Notes under the pieces: generated by a model
What the model was told of the DNA's origin: nothing
What the model saw: only the letters and a program-made list of their open reading frames with translations
Database searches by the model: none
Made by a program: the position numbers and the translations under genes
Part shown: piece by piece, positions 7,493-16,700 of the stretch
Position numbering within the stretch: the stretch's first letter is position 1
Layout: each line of letters starts with the position of its first letter
NCBI GenBank assembly: GCA_903924005.1
Contig: CAIXZV010000426.1
Coordinates: forward strand, 1 to 25,978
DNA length: 25,978 nucleotides
From: an uncultured Chloroflexota bacterium
GTDB taxonomy: Bacteria > Chloroflexota > Limnocylindria > Limnocylindrales > CSP1-4
Reading direction: 5' to 3'

Positions 7493-7498
7493 TATAAT
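7493..7498 (+). promoter_or_regulatory. Perfect -10 box TATAAT upstream of the PP2C-like gene
   Basis: A perfect TATAAT sits in the 105-bp gap between the DUF721 gene and the next CDS. No clear -35 box lies 16-18 bases upstream. Transcription would begin near 7505, giving a leader of about 75 bases. It probably starts a new transcription unit for the PP2C-like, rhomboid and nuclease genes. Confidence 0.55.
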
Positions 7499-7578
7499 CC
7501 GGCTCCTGCGCGACACGGGCCCTCACGGCGTCACTCGGAGCCATCGGCGCGCGTCGCTCCACCCATGAGGCTCGATCC

Positions 7579-9873
7579 TTGGCCGTCCGTCTCGCGCTGA
7601 AGCTCGGGGCCGTCACAGACCACGATCGGCTGCCCGATTCGCCGGACGCCATCGTGATCGTGGAGCCCACCGTTGGCTCCGTTGCGCGCTCCAAGGGCAG
7701 CCTGTTCCTTTTGGTGGACTCGGCGGTCCCCGGGCCCCGCGCCCGCGAGGCTGCGCGCCTCGTCGCCGACGCCATCCGCGACGAGTACTACTACGACGAA
7801 TCGGCCGGGATCCGGCAATGTCTTGTCAAGGCGATCGGCATCGCCAACAAGCGTCTCAGCCACCAGCGCGACCGCTATGGCCTCGGGCATGTCGGCGACG
7901 ACTACGGGCCAGTCGGGGTGGCCGTTGCTGTGGTTCGCGGGAGCGAACTCTATGTCGCCACGGTGGGTCCGGCTCAGGCCTACCTGATCCGCCAGGCGCG
8001 CCTCTCCACCCTGCCCGACCCGTACGCCGAGCGAGGCCTGCCGGCCGCCGAACTGGAGCCCGAGGTCTGGCGCGGCGAACTATCGGTTGGAGACTCGCTG
8101 TGTCTGGCGTCCGCGCTGCTTGTGGCGCAGGTTGGCACGGATGCGCTGAAGGACGCGCTGGTCACGCTGCATCCACAGGCTGCCGTAGAGCACCTGCACG
8201 GCCGGTTCGCCGCTGCCGGAGGCACCGGGAGCGACGCGGTCCTCGCGTTTGAGGCGACCGAGGCTGCCGCAACCTACCGCTCTCGGGCCCTCGTGCCTGT
8301 CAGACCCGCTACGCCGCTCGCTGGTGCGCCCGAGCGCTCACCCATCCCGTTGGCGGACTCCGTCACCGCCAGCGCCGCCGCCTTCACCGCAGGTGCGAAC
8401 CGCGCTCGCGAGGCAGCGGGCAACGGTCTGTCCAGGTTCATCTGGCGCCTTCAGGACCGTCTTCCACGACGGGGTGGCGAGCGAGGAAGACCCACCACGG
8501 CGTCCGGCAGGGCCGAACTGCAGCGCCGTGCTGCGGTTGCGCTCATCTCGCTCGTGGCGGTCGCAGGTCTACTTGCCGTAGGCATCTATGCGGCCGGCGA
8601 CAAGCACCAGCCGGCGCAAGTCATCGGTTCGGTCACGGTTGCCCAAGCGGCGTATGACGCAGCGAAGACCGCTGTGGACAAGGTCTCCGGCGGCGCCGTC
8701 GACCTCATCCGCGACGACCCGCCGCAGGCGCTCGCGCTCCTGCGCAGCGCGTTTGCGAACTTGGCCAAGGCCGAGACCGCCGGCTACCCGAAGACCCAGG
8801 TGGAGGCGCTCCGCCTTGTGGTGATGACAGGTCTGGACCGTCTATACGGGGTGATGAAGGTGGCCTCGACCGCCGTCTTCACGTTCCCGGACGTGGCCGG
8901 GCCAGTGCGGCTTACGCGCCTCAGCCGCGGTTCCGATGGCGCCCCCTATGTGCTGGACGCAGGCACCGGGACCGTCTGGCGGATCGACCTCGCCAAGAAG
9001 ACCGCCAGCCCCATCCTCAAGTCTGGGCAAAAGACGGCGTCCGGCACCGTGGCGGACCCGGTTGTCCTGCTCACAGGCGGCCCCGACATCCTGATCCTCG
9101 ACAGCCGCAACCAGCTCTGGCGCTGGCGGCCCGCTGACGCGGCGGGCAAGGGCACGCTGCGCAAGATATCGGTGCGCACCGCGACCGCGTGGGGCAACGA
9201 CATCACGGTCGTGGACACGTTCATCTCCAACTTTGACGCGGCGCTCTACAAGCTCTATGTGGTGGACCCGTCCGAGAAGAACATCCTTGTGCTCTCGCCG
9301 GCCGGCGACGGCTCGGGCTATCCCAACGACCCGATCCCTCGTCTGCCAGCGGACCGCGACGTCTCCGGCCTCACCGAAATGCTGATCGACGGGGACATCT
9401 ACGCGGCCGAGAACGGCCTCATCGAGCGCCTCAGCCCATCCACCGCCTGGTCTCCAAATCCTCTTGCCGACCAAGACATTCGCCCGGGCTCTAACTTCAC
9501 GCGACTTGTGGCGCCAGACGTGATCGCCGGCTCGCCAACCCGCGGTGCGGGCTCGCTGTATGCGTACGACACCCTGCACCACCGGATCGTGGCCTTCGCC
9601 AAAGCTGACGGCAGTTACGTCGCGCAGTTCCAGCCGGCCGAAAGCGCCAACGCATGGACGGGGCTGGTGGACTTCCTCGTGATGCCGGCCGGGGCTGGTC
9701 CGGCCCCTACGGTCTGGTGGATCGATGCGGTTGGGCTCCACGCGTCGCTGCTCCAAGCCGCGCCAACCGGGCCCGCCGCCTCGCCTTCGCCCGCGCCGCA
9801 ACCGACGGCGACCCCCACGCCTACCAAGACGCCGAAGCCGGGCAAGACGCCGAAGCCCACCAAGAAGCCGTGA
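7579..9873 (+). CDS. Degenerate PP2C-fold protein with one membrane helix and external beta-propeller-like domain
   Basis: The 764-residue protein has three parts. Residues 1-230 follow the PP2C (PPM) fold in order: LLVDSAV at 45-50, AVVRGSELYVATVGPAQAYL near 117-136, LSVGDSLCLASALL near 169-181, and a terminal TGSDAVLAF. Several metal-site positions differ from active enzymes (DG to DS, GDSRAY to GPAQAY, SDGL to ASAL), so it is probably a pseudophosphatase. Residues 319-338 form the only membrane helix. The outside part starts with a helical segment (about 350-425), continues with repeated beta-strand blocks resembling a propeller, and ends in a Pro/Thr/Lys tail rich in TPKP. The start is TTG with GAGG 8 bases upstream; it is the first possible start in the frame. 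An intracellular sensor or scaffold role linked to an external ligand domain is inference. Confidence 0.72.
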   Translation: MAVRLALKLGAVTDHDRLPDSPDAIVIVEPTVGSVARSKGSLFLLVDSAVPGPRAREAARLVADAIRDEYYYDESAGIRQCLVKAIGIANKRLSHQRDRYGLGHVGDDYGPVGVAVAVVRGSELYVATVGPAQAYLIRQARLSTLPDPYAERGLPAAELEPEVWRGELSVGDSLCLASALLVAQVGTDALKDALVTLHPQAAVEHLHGRFAAAGGTGSDAVLAFEATEAAATYRSRALVPVRPATPLAGAPERSPIPLADSVTASAAAFTAGANRAREAAGNGLSRFIWRLQDRLPRRGGERGRPTTASGRAELQRRAAVALISLVAVAGLLAVGIYAAGDKHQPAQVIGSVTVAQAAYDAAKTAVDKVSGGAVDLIRDDPPQALALLRSAFANLAKAETAGYPKTQVEALRLVVMTGLDRLYGVMKVASTAVFTFPDVAGPVRLTRLSRGSDGAPYVLDAGTGTVWRIDLAKKTASPILKSGQKTASGTVADPVVLLTGGPDILILDSRNQLWRWRPADAAGKGTLRKISVRTATAWGNDITVVDTFISNFDAALYKLYVVDPSEKNILVLSPAGDGSGYPNDPIPRLPADRDVSGLTEMLIDGDIYAAENGLIERLSPSTAWSPNPLADQDIRPGSNFTRLVAPDVIAGSPTRGAGSLYAYDTLHHRIVAFAKADGSYVAQFQPAESANAWTGLVDFLVMPAGAGPAPTVWWIDAVGLHASLLQAAPTGPAASPSPAPQPTATPTPTKTPKPGKTPKPTKKP

Positions 9874-9907
9874 CCGGCGCCACCAACCACGCCGAGCCCG
9901 CCCGGTC

Positions 9908-10591
9908 ATGATCCCGCTGCGAGACGCGCGCGCCGGCGGTCGCACCCCGCTGGTAACCGCCGCCATCATCGCCGGCTGTCTTGCCGTGTTTGTGTGGGAA
10001 CTCGTGGTGATGGCGGCCGACGGCGGTGCCGGCCTCGAACGGCTCGTGGCCGCCTGGGGTCTGGACCCAGCGGGGCTGGCTGGCGTCTTCGGGCACGGCG
10101 CCCTCCAGTTGCACGCGCTCCCCGGGGTCTTCACCAGCACGTTTCTGCATGCGGGCTGGCTGCACCTCGGCGGCAACATGCTCTACCTGTGGATCTTCGG
10201 CAGCAGGCTTGAAGACCGCCTCGGGCGGCGAAGGTTCCTGCTCTTGTACGCCCTGGGCGCGATCACGGCCGCCGTGGGTCAGACACTGGCAGATCCGGCC
10301 ATCGGCCCGGTGATCGGCGCGTCCGGGGCAATATCGGCCGTGCTGGGCGCATACCTCGTCCTGTTTCCGCGGGCGCGCATCCAGTCGCTGGTGTTCCTTG
10401 GGTTCTTCTACCAGATGCTCGCGGTGCCGGCGGTCATCGTGCTTGGCCTGTGGTTCGTCCTCCAGTTGATCGCGGGCCTGGCCCTGCTGGCAGACCCCTC
10501 GGTCACAGGCGGCGTCGCCGTGTTCGCCCACCTCGGCGGCTTTGCGGGCGGCGTGGTTGCCGGGCTGTACATCCGCGTGCGCTCACGGTAA
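9908..10591 (+). CDS. Rhomboid family intramembrane serine protease
   Basis: This 227-residue polytopic protein has the rhomboid catalytic features. HLGGNMLYLWIFG is the family's HxxxN-type motif after the first loop, GASGAISA carries the nucleophile Ser139, and FAHLGGFAGG carries the partner His208. About six membrane helices are visible, with the L1 loop (HALPGVFTSTFLHAGW) between the first two. Rhomboids cut substrates within or near the membrane; the target here is unknown. It begins 34 bases after the PP2C-like gene on the same strand. The ATG lacks a clear Shine-Dalgarno. The open frame upstream to 9725 overlaps the previous gene and is not supported. Confidence 0.93.
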   Translation: MIPLRDARAGGRTPLVTAAIIAGCLAVFVWELVVMAADGGAGLERLVAAWGLDPAGLAGVFGHGALQLHALPGVFTSTFLHAGWLHLGGNMLYLWIFGSRLEDRLGRRRFLLLYALGAITAAVGQTLADPAIGPVIGASGAISAVLGAYLVLFPRARIQSLVFLGFFYQMLAVPAVIVLGLWFVLQLIAGLALLADPSVTGGVAVFAHLGGFAGGVVAGLYIRVRSR

Positions 10592-10615
10592 ACAGCCGGA
10601 TCCCGGCAGCGGTGG

Positions 10616-10621
10616 AATAAT
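10616..10621 (+). promoter_or_regulatory. -10-like box AATAAT placed for a leaderless transcript
   Basis: AATAAT ends six bases before the ATG at 10628, with no Shine-Dalgarno in between. If it is a -10 element, transcription would start at or next to the A of the start codon, producing a leaderless mRNA for the nuclease gene. No -35 box is visible. Confidence 0.4.
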
Positions 10622-10627
10622 CCAGAC

Positions 10628-11275
10628 ATGGCCGACATCGACCGGACGGAACTGGAACTGGTCGTCGAGAGTGTCCGGCTCCATGCCCCCACCAATCGCC
10701 ACGTGCTGCTGCTCAAGGAAGTTGCTGGCGACCGGATCCTGCCGGTGTGGATTGGCCCCTGGGAGGCCGGCGCCATCGCGCTCTGGCTCCAGGGCGAGCG
10801 CCCCGAGCGCCCCCTCGCGCATGACCTGCTGGCCGCAACCATCAGGCGTCTTGGCGCCCGCGTTGAGCGCGTGCTGATCACGCGGCTGGAGCGCGAGACG
10901 TTCTATGCGCGGCTGGAACTGGTGCTGCCCGACCGGCGCGTGGAGCTGGACGCCCGGCCGTCCGACGCGATTGCCTTGGCGGTCAGGATGGATGTCCCGT
11001 TGTTTGCCGCGGCGAGCGTGCTGGACTCGGCGGCCACGGTCTTCGCCCTCGATGGCCCAGTTGACGCAGACGACGACGCGGACCCAGAGGACGAGGCACG
11101 CGACGAGGCCGCCACGGGCGCGGCCAGCACCAACGCCGCGCCCGCGGTTGGCACGCCCCTGGCTGCGCCGGAGCGCGAGCAGACCGGCGAGCCGATTGAC
11201 CCGTCCCTGCTGCTGATCTTCCGCAACTTCGTCAACTCGATTGACGAGTCCGACCGGCGGGGCGGGAACTCCTGA
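10628..11275 (+). CDS. Bifunctional nuclease (DUF151/BFN) domain protein
   Basis: The first 140 or so residues match the DUF151 family: ELVVESVRLHAPTNRHVLLLKE, LPVWIGPWEAGAIALWL, RPLAHDLLAATIRRLGA, and ELDARPSDAIALAVRMDVPLFAA. Plant and mycobacterial members have been described as nucleases, but the bacterial role is poorly defined. The C-terminus (about 150-185) is Asp/Glu/Ala-rich and probably disordered, followed by a short conserved-looking end (PSLLLIFRNFVNSIDES). Total length is 215 residues. It starts 36 bases after the rhomboid gene and converges on a leftward glycosyltransferase, with only 21 bases between the stops. Confidence 0.9.
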   Translation: MADIDRTELELVVESVRLHAPTNRHVLLLKEVAGDRILPVWIGPWEAGAIALWLQGERPERPLAHDLLAATIRRLGARVERVLITRLERETFYARLELVLPDRRVELDARPSDAIALAVRMDVPLFAAASVLDSAATVFALDGPVDADDDADPEDEARDEAATGAASTNAAPAVGTPLAAPEREQTGEPIDPSLLLIFRNFVNSIDESDRRGGNS

Positions 11276-11296
11276 CCAACCCGGTGCCTGCGGCCG

Positions 11297-12103
11297 TCAG
11301 TCGCCGCCCAGGATGGGCCGGCCCCGCCGCATCGCGCTGCCGCGGTTGAGCCAGAGCCGGATCCGCAGCCCCCAGAAGTCCTTCACCGCGCGCCAGATGA
11401 CCGACGGCTTGGCGCCCGTGGGCGACCCGGCGGTCCGCGCATAGTGCGGGACGCCAACCTCGGCGATGGATCGTCCGCTCTGGCGGATCTTGTTCATCAG
11501 CTCGGCCGAGAAGAAGGCGCCACCGGACTCAACACGGATGCCCTCGAGCGCCTCGCGCCGGAAGAGCTTGCACGCGCAGTCCACGTCGGCGACGCGAAGC
11601 CCGAAGAAGATCCTGTTGGCCAGCTTGTAGGTGCGCGCATAGGCGATGCGGATGAACGGGTCGGCGCGCTTGATGCGGTAGCCCACCACGACGTCCGGGT
11701 GATCCACAGCCTGGAGGCGCTCGGTCAGCCGGCCGATGTCGGCGATCTTGAACTGGCGGTCGCCGTCGGTGAACGCGAGCAGCTCGTAGCGCGACGCCTC
11801 AAAGCCCGAGCGCAGCGCGCCGCCGTACCCGCGGTTTGGGTTGTGGTGCACCACCCGCACCACATCCGGGTGGGCGGCGGCCAGCCGGTTGGCGATGTCG
11901 CCCGTCTTGTCGCGCGACCCATCGTTGACCGCGATGATCTCAAACGTCTCGGCAAGGGTGGGCAGGGTCTCGAGCGCCTCGGCCACGAGGGCCTCGATGT
12001 TGGCCTCCTCGTTGTGGGCGGGGAAGAAGTACGACAGGCGCGCGACCCTGCGGGGCGTACCCGTGGCGGCGCCGCCGCCAGCGGGGGCTTCGGCTGCGGT
12101 CAT
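11297..12103 (-). CDS. GT2 glycosyltransferase, polyprenyl-phosphate mannose/glucose synthase-like
   Basis: This 268-residue GT-A enzyme has SYFFPAHNEEANIE at the nucleotide-sugar pocket, AVNDGSRDKTGDIA, NRGYGGALRSG, the DGD metal-binding motif (FTDGDRQF) and DCACKLFRREAL. This pattern is that of dolichol- or polyprenyl-phosphate mannose/glucose synthases, which load a sugar onto a lipid carrier on the inner side of the membrane. No C-terminal membrane domain is present. Neighbouring GT-C proteins use such lipid-linked sugars outside, so a Ppm1-like role is the simplest reading. The ATG has GGAG 8 bases upstream. The 138-bp gap to the next gene upstream (12104-12241) holds only a doubtful 36-codon ORF overlapping this start as ATGA. 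Confidence 0.87.
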   Translation of the reverse strand: MTAAEAPAGGGAATGTPRRVARLSYFFPAHNEEANIEALVAEALETLPTLAETFEIIAVNDGSRDKTGDIANRLAAAHPDVVRVVHHNPNRGYGGALRSGFEASRYELLAFTDGDRQFKIADIGRLTERLQAVDHPDVVVGYRIKRADPFIRIAYARTYKLANRIFFGLRVADVDCACKLFRREALEGIRVESGGAFFSAELMNKIRQSGRSIAEVGVPHYARTAGSPTGAKPSVIWRAVKDFWGLRIRLWLNRGSAMRRGRPILGGD

Positions 12104-12241
12104 GCGGTTGTCTCCAGGGCGCCCGTTGCAGTGGATTGGCCGGAGCGGTCGACGGGCTCGATCGGGGCAGGCTGTTGCATCAGTGTCGGGTCTGATTCTT
12201 GCGTACGCATGACGATCCCGTGACGGGTTCGCCGGCGGGGG

Positions 12242-13747
12242 TCACCAGCCAAGGATTTTGCCCCAGGCCACGCCCCACAGGTTGACTACCGTGCCGAGGC
12301 CCACGAGCGCCAGGGTGATGTTCCGGATGCGGCCGTCGGAGCGGGCGGCGCCGACACCAACAAGCGGCAGCAGGAACGGCATGTAGTCCAGCGAGAAGCG
12401 GTAGCCCCACTGGACCCAGCCCTGGCTGAAGTGGGCGAGGTTGAACGCGGCGATGAGCAGGACGGTGGCCGTTGCGCCCAGCGTCAGGCGGGCGAACCAG
12501 CGCCTGCGGAAGGCTAGCAGCGCGAGCAGCAGGCCCGGCGCGCTGAACAAGATGCCGGTACCGATGTCGATGGGCTGCGCCAGCGGGCACTTCTGGTCAA
12601 AGAGCGACCGCTGGGCCCCGGGCTCTGCGCACAACTGGACCGGGTCGCCAAAGCCCAGCGTATTGGGCTTCCAGTCTGGGGCGACCGCGGGGAGCGCGGT
12701 CAGCATGATCCCGATGTTGTGCGGGATGTAGCGCACGTCCTCCACGGACCACTCGGGGTTGTAGCCAAGGGCGGAGTAGCCGTTGGCCTCGCGCTGGTAC
12801 TGGTAGTCGTAGCCCGGGTGCATGACAGAACCGGTGGTGAGGTACGTGTAGAGCAGGAGCAAGGCCACTGGCGGTGCGGCGCCCACAGCTGTTGAAAGGG
12901 TCCGGCGCAGGCGTGTGCCGCCGCTGCCCACGAGGATGAACCAGGGCGCGGCAAACACCAGCGGCAGCCGGGCCGTGGCGGCGAGACCCAACAGGAGCCC
13001 TGCCAAGATCTGCCAGCGATCGAGCGGGAACGCGGTGGCGCGCAGCCGCTCAAGCAGCCCGTCGCCCACGCCCGCGGCATCGAGGCGGTCCACCTCGCGG
13101 TTGTCCTCGTCAAGCGGGGTCTCCGTGAGCGCGTCCGCGTCGTGGCGCAGCGTCACGCCCACGGCGAGCAGCGCGAGATCGACGGCCACAAGATGGGCGA
13201 GGTACCAGGTGCTGCCCACGGCGGCGGCCCACCACCAGGCGGTGCCGAGCGCAAACACCAGCGTGACGGCCACCCGGACAAGCAGACGTGGCCGAAGCCC
13301 GCCGAGCATCCACCAGGCTGCGCCCACGCCAAACGCGGCAAGACCGATGGCGATGGACGCCTGATCCGCGTGGAAGCCGAACAGCGCCACAAACGGCATC
13401 AGCACGATGGCCGGAAGCGGCGGGAACGGCAGCAAGACGCGGCCAAGGTTGGTGCCGTTGGGCTCGAGGATGGGGAAGACGTCCTGGAAGTAGTTGTTGT
13501 CGGGCAGCCCGGCCACGTCCTTGACCGGGTACGGGAACCACGCGCGCCCGTGGAGGAACGCGTCGGCCTGCCAGATGAAGTGCGTGTAGAAGTTGGTGTG
13601 CTGCGGATTGGACAGCGTGTATGCCACCCATGCGCCAAGCACGAGCAACAGACCGACGGCGATCGAAATCACGCGCCCGGTGAAGATGTCGTTGCCGTTG
13701 CTGTTGTCGCGGGCCTCGGCGGGCCCCTCGGTTATACTCGCGGTCAC
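12242..13747 (-). CDS. Polytopic GT-C-like membrane protein, probable glycosyltransferase
   Basis: The 501-residue protein contains about ten hydrophobic segments, starting with ISIAVGLLLVLGAWVAY (about 27-43). Its first outer loop contains THFIWQADAFLHGRAWFPY, a pattern common in GT-C-like families. A hydrophilic insert of about 40 residues (HDADALTETPLDEDNREVD, near 205-225) interrupts the helices, and a large loop follows near residues 310-395. No family-specific catalytic motif lets me name the acceptor. It is probably transcribed with the downstream GT2 gene. The start is GTG at 13747, only 26 bases from the divergent start of the large mannosyltransferase gene, and the upstream GTGGAAA is a poor Shine-Dalgarno. 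Function as a lipid-linked-sugar transferase is inferred from topology and neighbours. Confidence 0.75.
   Translation of the reverse strand: MTASITEGPAEARDNSNGNDIFTGRVISIAVGLLLVLGAWVAYTLSNPQHTNFYTHFIWQADAFLHGRAWFPYPVKDVAGLPDNNYFQDVFPILEPNGTNLGRVLLPFPPLPAIVLMPFVALFGFHADQASIAIGLAAFGVGAAWWMLGGLRPRLLVRVAVTLVFALGTAWWWAAAVGSTWYLAHLVAVDLALLAVGVTLRHDADALTETPLDEDNREVDRLDAAGVGDGLLERLRATAFPLDRWQILAGLLLGLAATARLPLVFAAPWFILVGSGGTRLRRTLSTAVGAAPPVALLLLYTYLTTGSVMHPGYDYQYQREANGYSALGYNPEWSVEDVRYIPHNIGIMLTALPAVAPDWKPNTLGFGDPVQLCAEPGAQRSLFDQKCPLAQPIDIGTGILFSAPGLLLALLAFRRRWFARLTLGATATVLLIAAFNLAHFSQGWVQWGYRFSLDYMPFLLPLVGVGAARSDGRIRNITLALVGLGTVVNLWGVAWGKILGW
13733..13738 (+). promoter_or_regulatory. -10 box TATACT for the large mannosyltransferase gene
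   Basis: TATACT matches consensus at five of six positions and would start transcription near 13745, giving a leader of about 29 bases that includes the strong Shine-Dalgarno AGGAGG (13762-13767) six bases before the GTG at 13774. The box lies inside the first codons of the divergent gene on the other strand. No clear -35 box was found. Confidence 0.55.
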
Positions 13748-13773
13748 TTTCCACGCTCGTCAGGAGGCTTCCC

Positions 13774-16700
13774 GTGACCGCTTCCGGCTCGGGCACGCCC
13801 AGCCGGGGTCAGGTCACGATCGACGCCCCCCGGCGAGGCGTCGACTGGCAGCTGATCGCGATCCTCGCGATCGGGCTGGCCGTGCGGCTGATGATGGCAC
13901 ACGGGATCGATGCCATCCGCGGATCCGGGTTTCGGACGGATCTGGACCTCTTCCGCTACTGGGGCTCCAACCTCGCCAATCTTGGCCCGTTCGGCTTCTA
14001 TGACCGCGGCTTCTTCGCCGACTACACCCCGGGCTACCTGTATGTCTTGTGGCTTGTCGGCATCGTCGGCAAGGCCGTCGGCGGCATCGGTGACCTGATC
14101 AAGCTGCCCGCCATCCTCGCGGACATCGGGCTTGCGGTGACCGTCTGGTCGATGGCGCGCGAGCTCGGAGCCACCAACAAGAGGGCGAAGATCGCGGCCG
14201 CCGTCGTGATCCTCAACCCGGTCACCTGGTTTGACTCTGTCCTGTGGGGCCAGGTGGACAGCGTGGGCGTGGTGGTGCTGCTGCTTGCGGTACGCCAACT
14301 TTGGCGCGGCCGAAGCGAGCGTGCCGCCATCCTTGCCGTGGTTGCGGCGATGATCAAGCCGCAGTTGGCAATCCTTGTGCCCATCGTGGCCGCCGTCGTG
14401 ATCCGGCGCGCCCTGTGGCCCGCCGGTGGCTTTGGCGACGAGGCAGCGCCCGAGGATCGTCGGGGGCTGGTCCGGATGCCGGAGGGCCGCATCCGCATCC
14501 TCACGACGGGTATGGCCGGTCTCGTGACGGCCATCGTGATGGCGGCGCCGTTTGGGCTCTCGCTCGTCACGTTTACGTCCACCGCGCCATACCTCGGCTC
14601 TTCGTTGCTGCGGCTGATCTTCAGCACCGCGTCCACGTACTCCTACGTGACGGTGAACGCGTACAACCTGTGGGCGCTCTTTCCCGTTGACGGCTCCAGC
14701 ATGGCCAGCAACTCCGGCTGGATCCACGACGCCCAGGTGCCGGATGCCGCGTCCTGGGCCTCGATCGGTCCGCTGCCGGCCGGTCTTGTGGGCGCCGCCC
14801 TGCTCATTGGCGCAATGGTGGTGATCACCTACCTTGTCGCCCGTCGGCCGGACCGCCTGACGATCCTCGTTGGGGCCATCGCGCTTGCGCTCGCGTTCTT
14901 TGGCCTTCCAACGCGTGTCCATGAACGCTACCTGTTCCCGTTCTTCGGCCTGGCGGCCATCCTCTGGGCCTGCTCGTGGCGCTGGCGGATCGCCTATGCC
15001 TTCGCGTCGCTCGCCACGTTCCTCAACATGTACGTCGTCCTCACCACGCTCTACCCGGACAACCCGGGCGTTGCCGACTGGCTGGGGATTGGCGGCACGG
15101 TCCGCTCGTTCTGGGGCGTGGCGCTTGTGGCGCTCGTCAACGCCGGCGTGATGATCTGGGGGTTTGCTCAGTTGCGCGGGTCTTCGGCCCGGAGGCTGGC
15201 CACCGAGGTGGCGGCTGCTGCAAGCGATGATGCAGCCCAACCCGGCGACGACGGCGAAGACGGAGACGACGGCGTAGACGGCGACGACGGCGAAGCCGAG
15301 CGCGACGAGGGCGGCGGGCACGACAAGCCGGCGCCGAGGTTTGCGCAGGCGCACCGCATCGCCGCAGACGAGCTGGTCACGGCTGTCGCGCCGTTCATGC
15401 CCAGCGCTGCCGCCACGTCCGCGCTGCCAACGATGCTGGCCCCCGCTCCTGAGCCAGTACCGGCGCCTGCGCCCGTCCCGACGGGCCGCCGTCTCCCCGC
15501 TTGGTATGACCGCCCGTCGTGGTCGTCGCTTGGGCCGGTTGAAGCGCTACGCGCCCGCTGGCGCGAGACGCCCATCCGCCCAGACCGAAGCGCTTCGCTC
15601 AAGGGCGAGAAGCACGGCCGTCTGGATCGTCTCGATGTCTGGATCCTGATCGTCCTCGTCGTGGCGTCGTTTGGTCTGCGCACCTGGCGGCTTGCAGAGC
15701 CTGCGCGTATGCACTTTGACGAGGTCTACCACGCCCGAACCGCTACGGAATTCCTCCAGGAGTGGCGCTACGGCATCTCCCACAACATCTACGAGTGGAC
15801 CCACCCGCACCTCGCCAAGTACGCGATGGCCGTGGGGATCGAGGTCTTTGCCGGCCACGATGTGGCGGCCACGTCTGATCTGGGCGTCCCCGTCCGCGAC
15901 GCGTCCGTTGAGCCGCGGCGCGCGGATGCCGCCAGCGCGTCAGCCCGCAACGGAGATCGCGTCTGGGTGGTCACGGGCAGCGAGCTGATCGCCTACGACC
16001 TGCAGACGCGAGACTTGGTGGGGCGCTGGTCCCTCCCCGGTGCGTCCACTGTCAGCGTTGATCCAGCCGGCACGTCGGTCTACGTCGGCACGGACGCAGG
16101 CTCGCTACTCGTTGTAGACACGCAGGCGATGGACCTGCTCCGTCGCAATGGCGGGACAGGTCTGCCGCAGCCCACCGACGTTGGGACGCTTGCGTCGCCC
16201 GCCGTGCAGCTGGTGGCGTGGGAGCAGGACGCCCGTCTCGCGGCCCGTCTCGCCGACGGCTCGCTCGCCATCATCGATGTCGCCTCGGGCTCCACCACCT
16301 CTGGCTCCACCATCGCGACGCTGCATCTCGCAGGTGCGAAGGACATCGCAATCGGCGGCGACAGCGACGCGCTGATGGCAACGCCCGCAAACGTCACCGA
16401 CCCAGCCGCGGCAGCTTCTGCGCTGGCGGCCATCACCGGGGCCGACGCCGCGGCCTACACCGCTGCGTTCACGGCAACCGAGTCGCCGTCGGTCCTGCTC
16501 AACGTCACGCTCACCAGCGATCTGCGGGCGAAGATCCAGGCGGCCATCGACGCAGGCACCCTGCCCGGCATCACGATCACGCAGACGCCCGTCTTGGCCG
16601 TCGCCGATGCCGCGGGGATCGAGCTCATCACGGACGAAGGCTCGACCGCCGCATCCGTTGAGATTGCAGGCGGCGCCTCGGGGCTGGCCCTGGTGACCGG

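Noticed and set aside
8842..10179. 445-codon minus-strand frame
   Set aside because: It lies across the PP2C-like and rhomboid genes, with Arg/Gly-rich low-complexity content and no family features.
12100..12210. 36-codon minus-strand ORF whose stop overlaps the GT2 ATG (ATGA)
   Set aside because: No Shine-Dalgarno, no recognisable sequence and only partial GC3 bias. The ATGA overlap alone is too weak to call a gene, although a coupled leader peptide is not excluded.
11444..12223. 259-codon plus-strand frame opposite the GT2 gene
   Set aside because: The minus frame has GT2 motifs including DGD; the plus frame has none.
13744..15354. 536-codon minus-strand frame opposite the large mannosyltransferase
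   Set aside because: His/Arg/Asp-rich shadow with no domain; the plus strand carries clear membrane helices and motifs.
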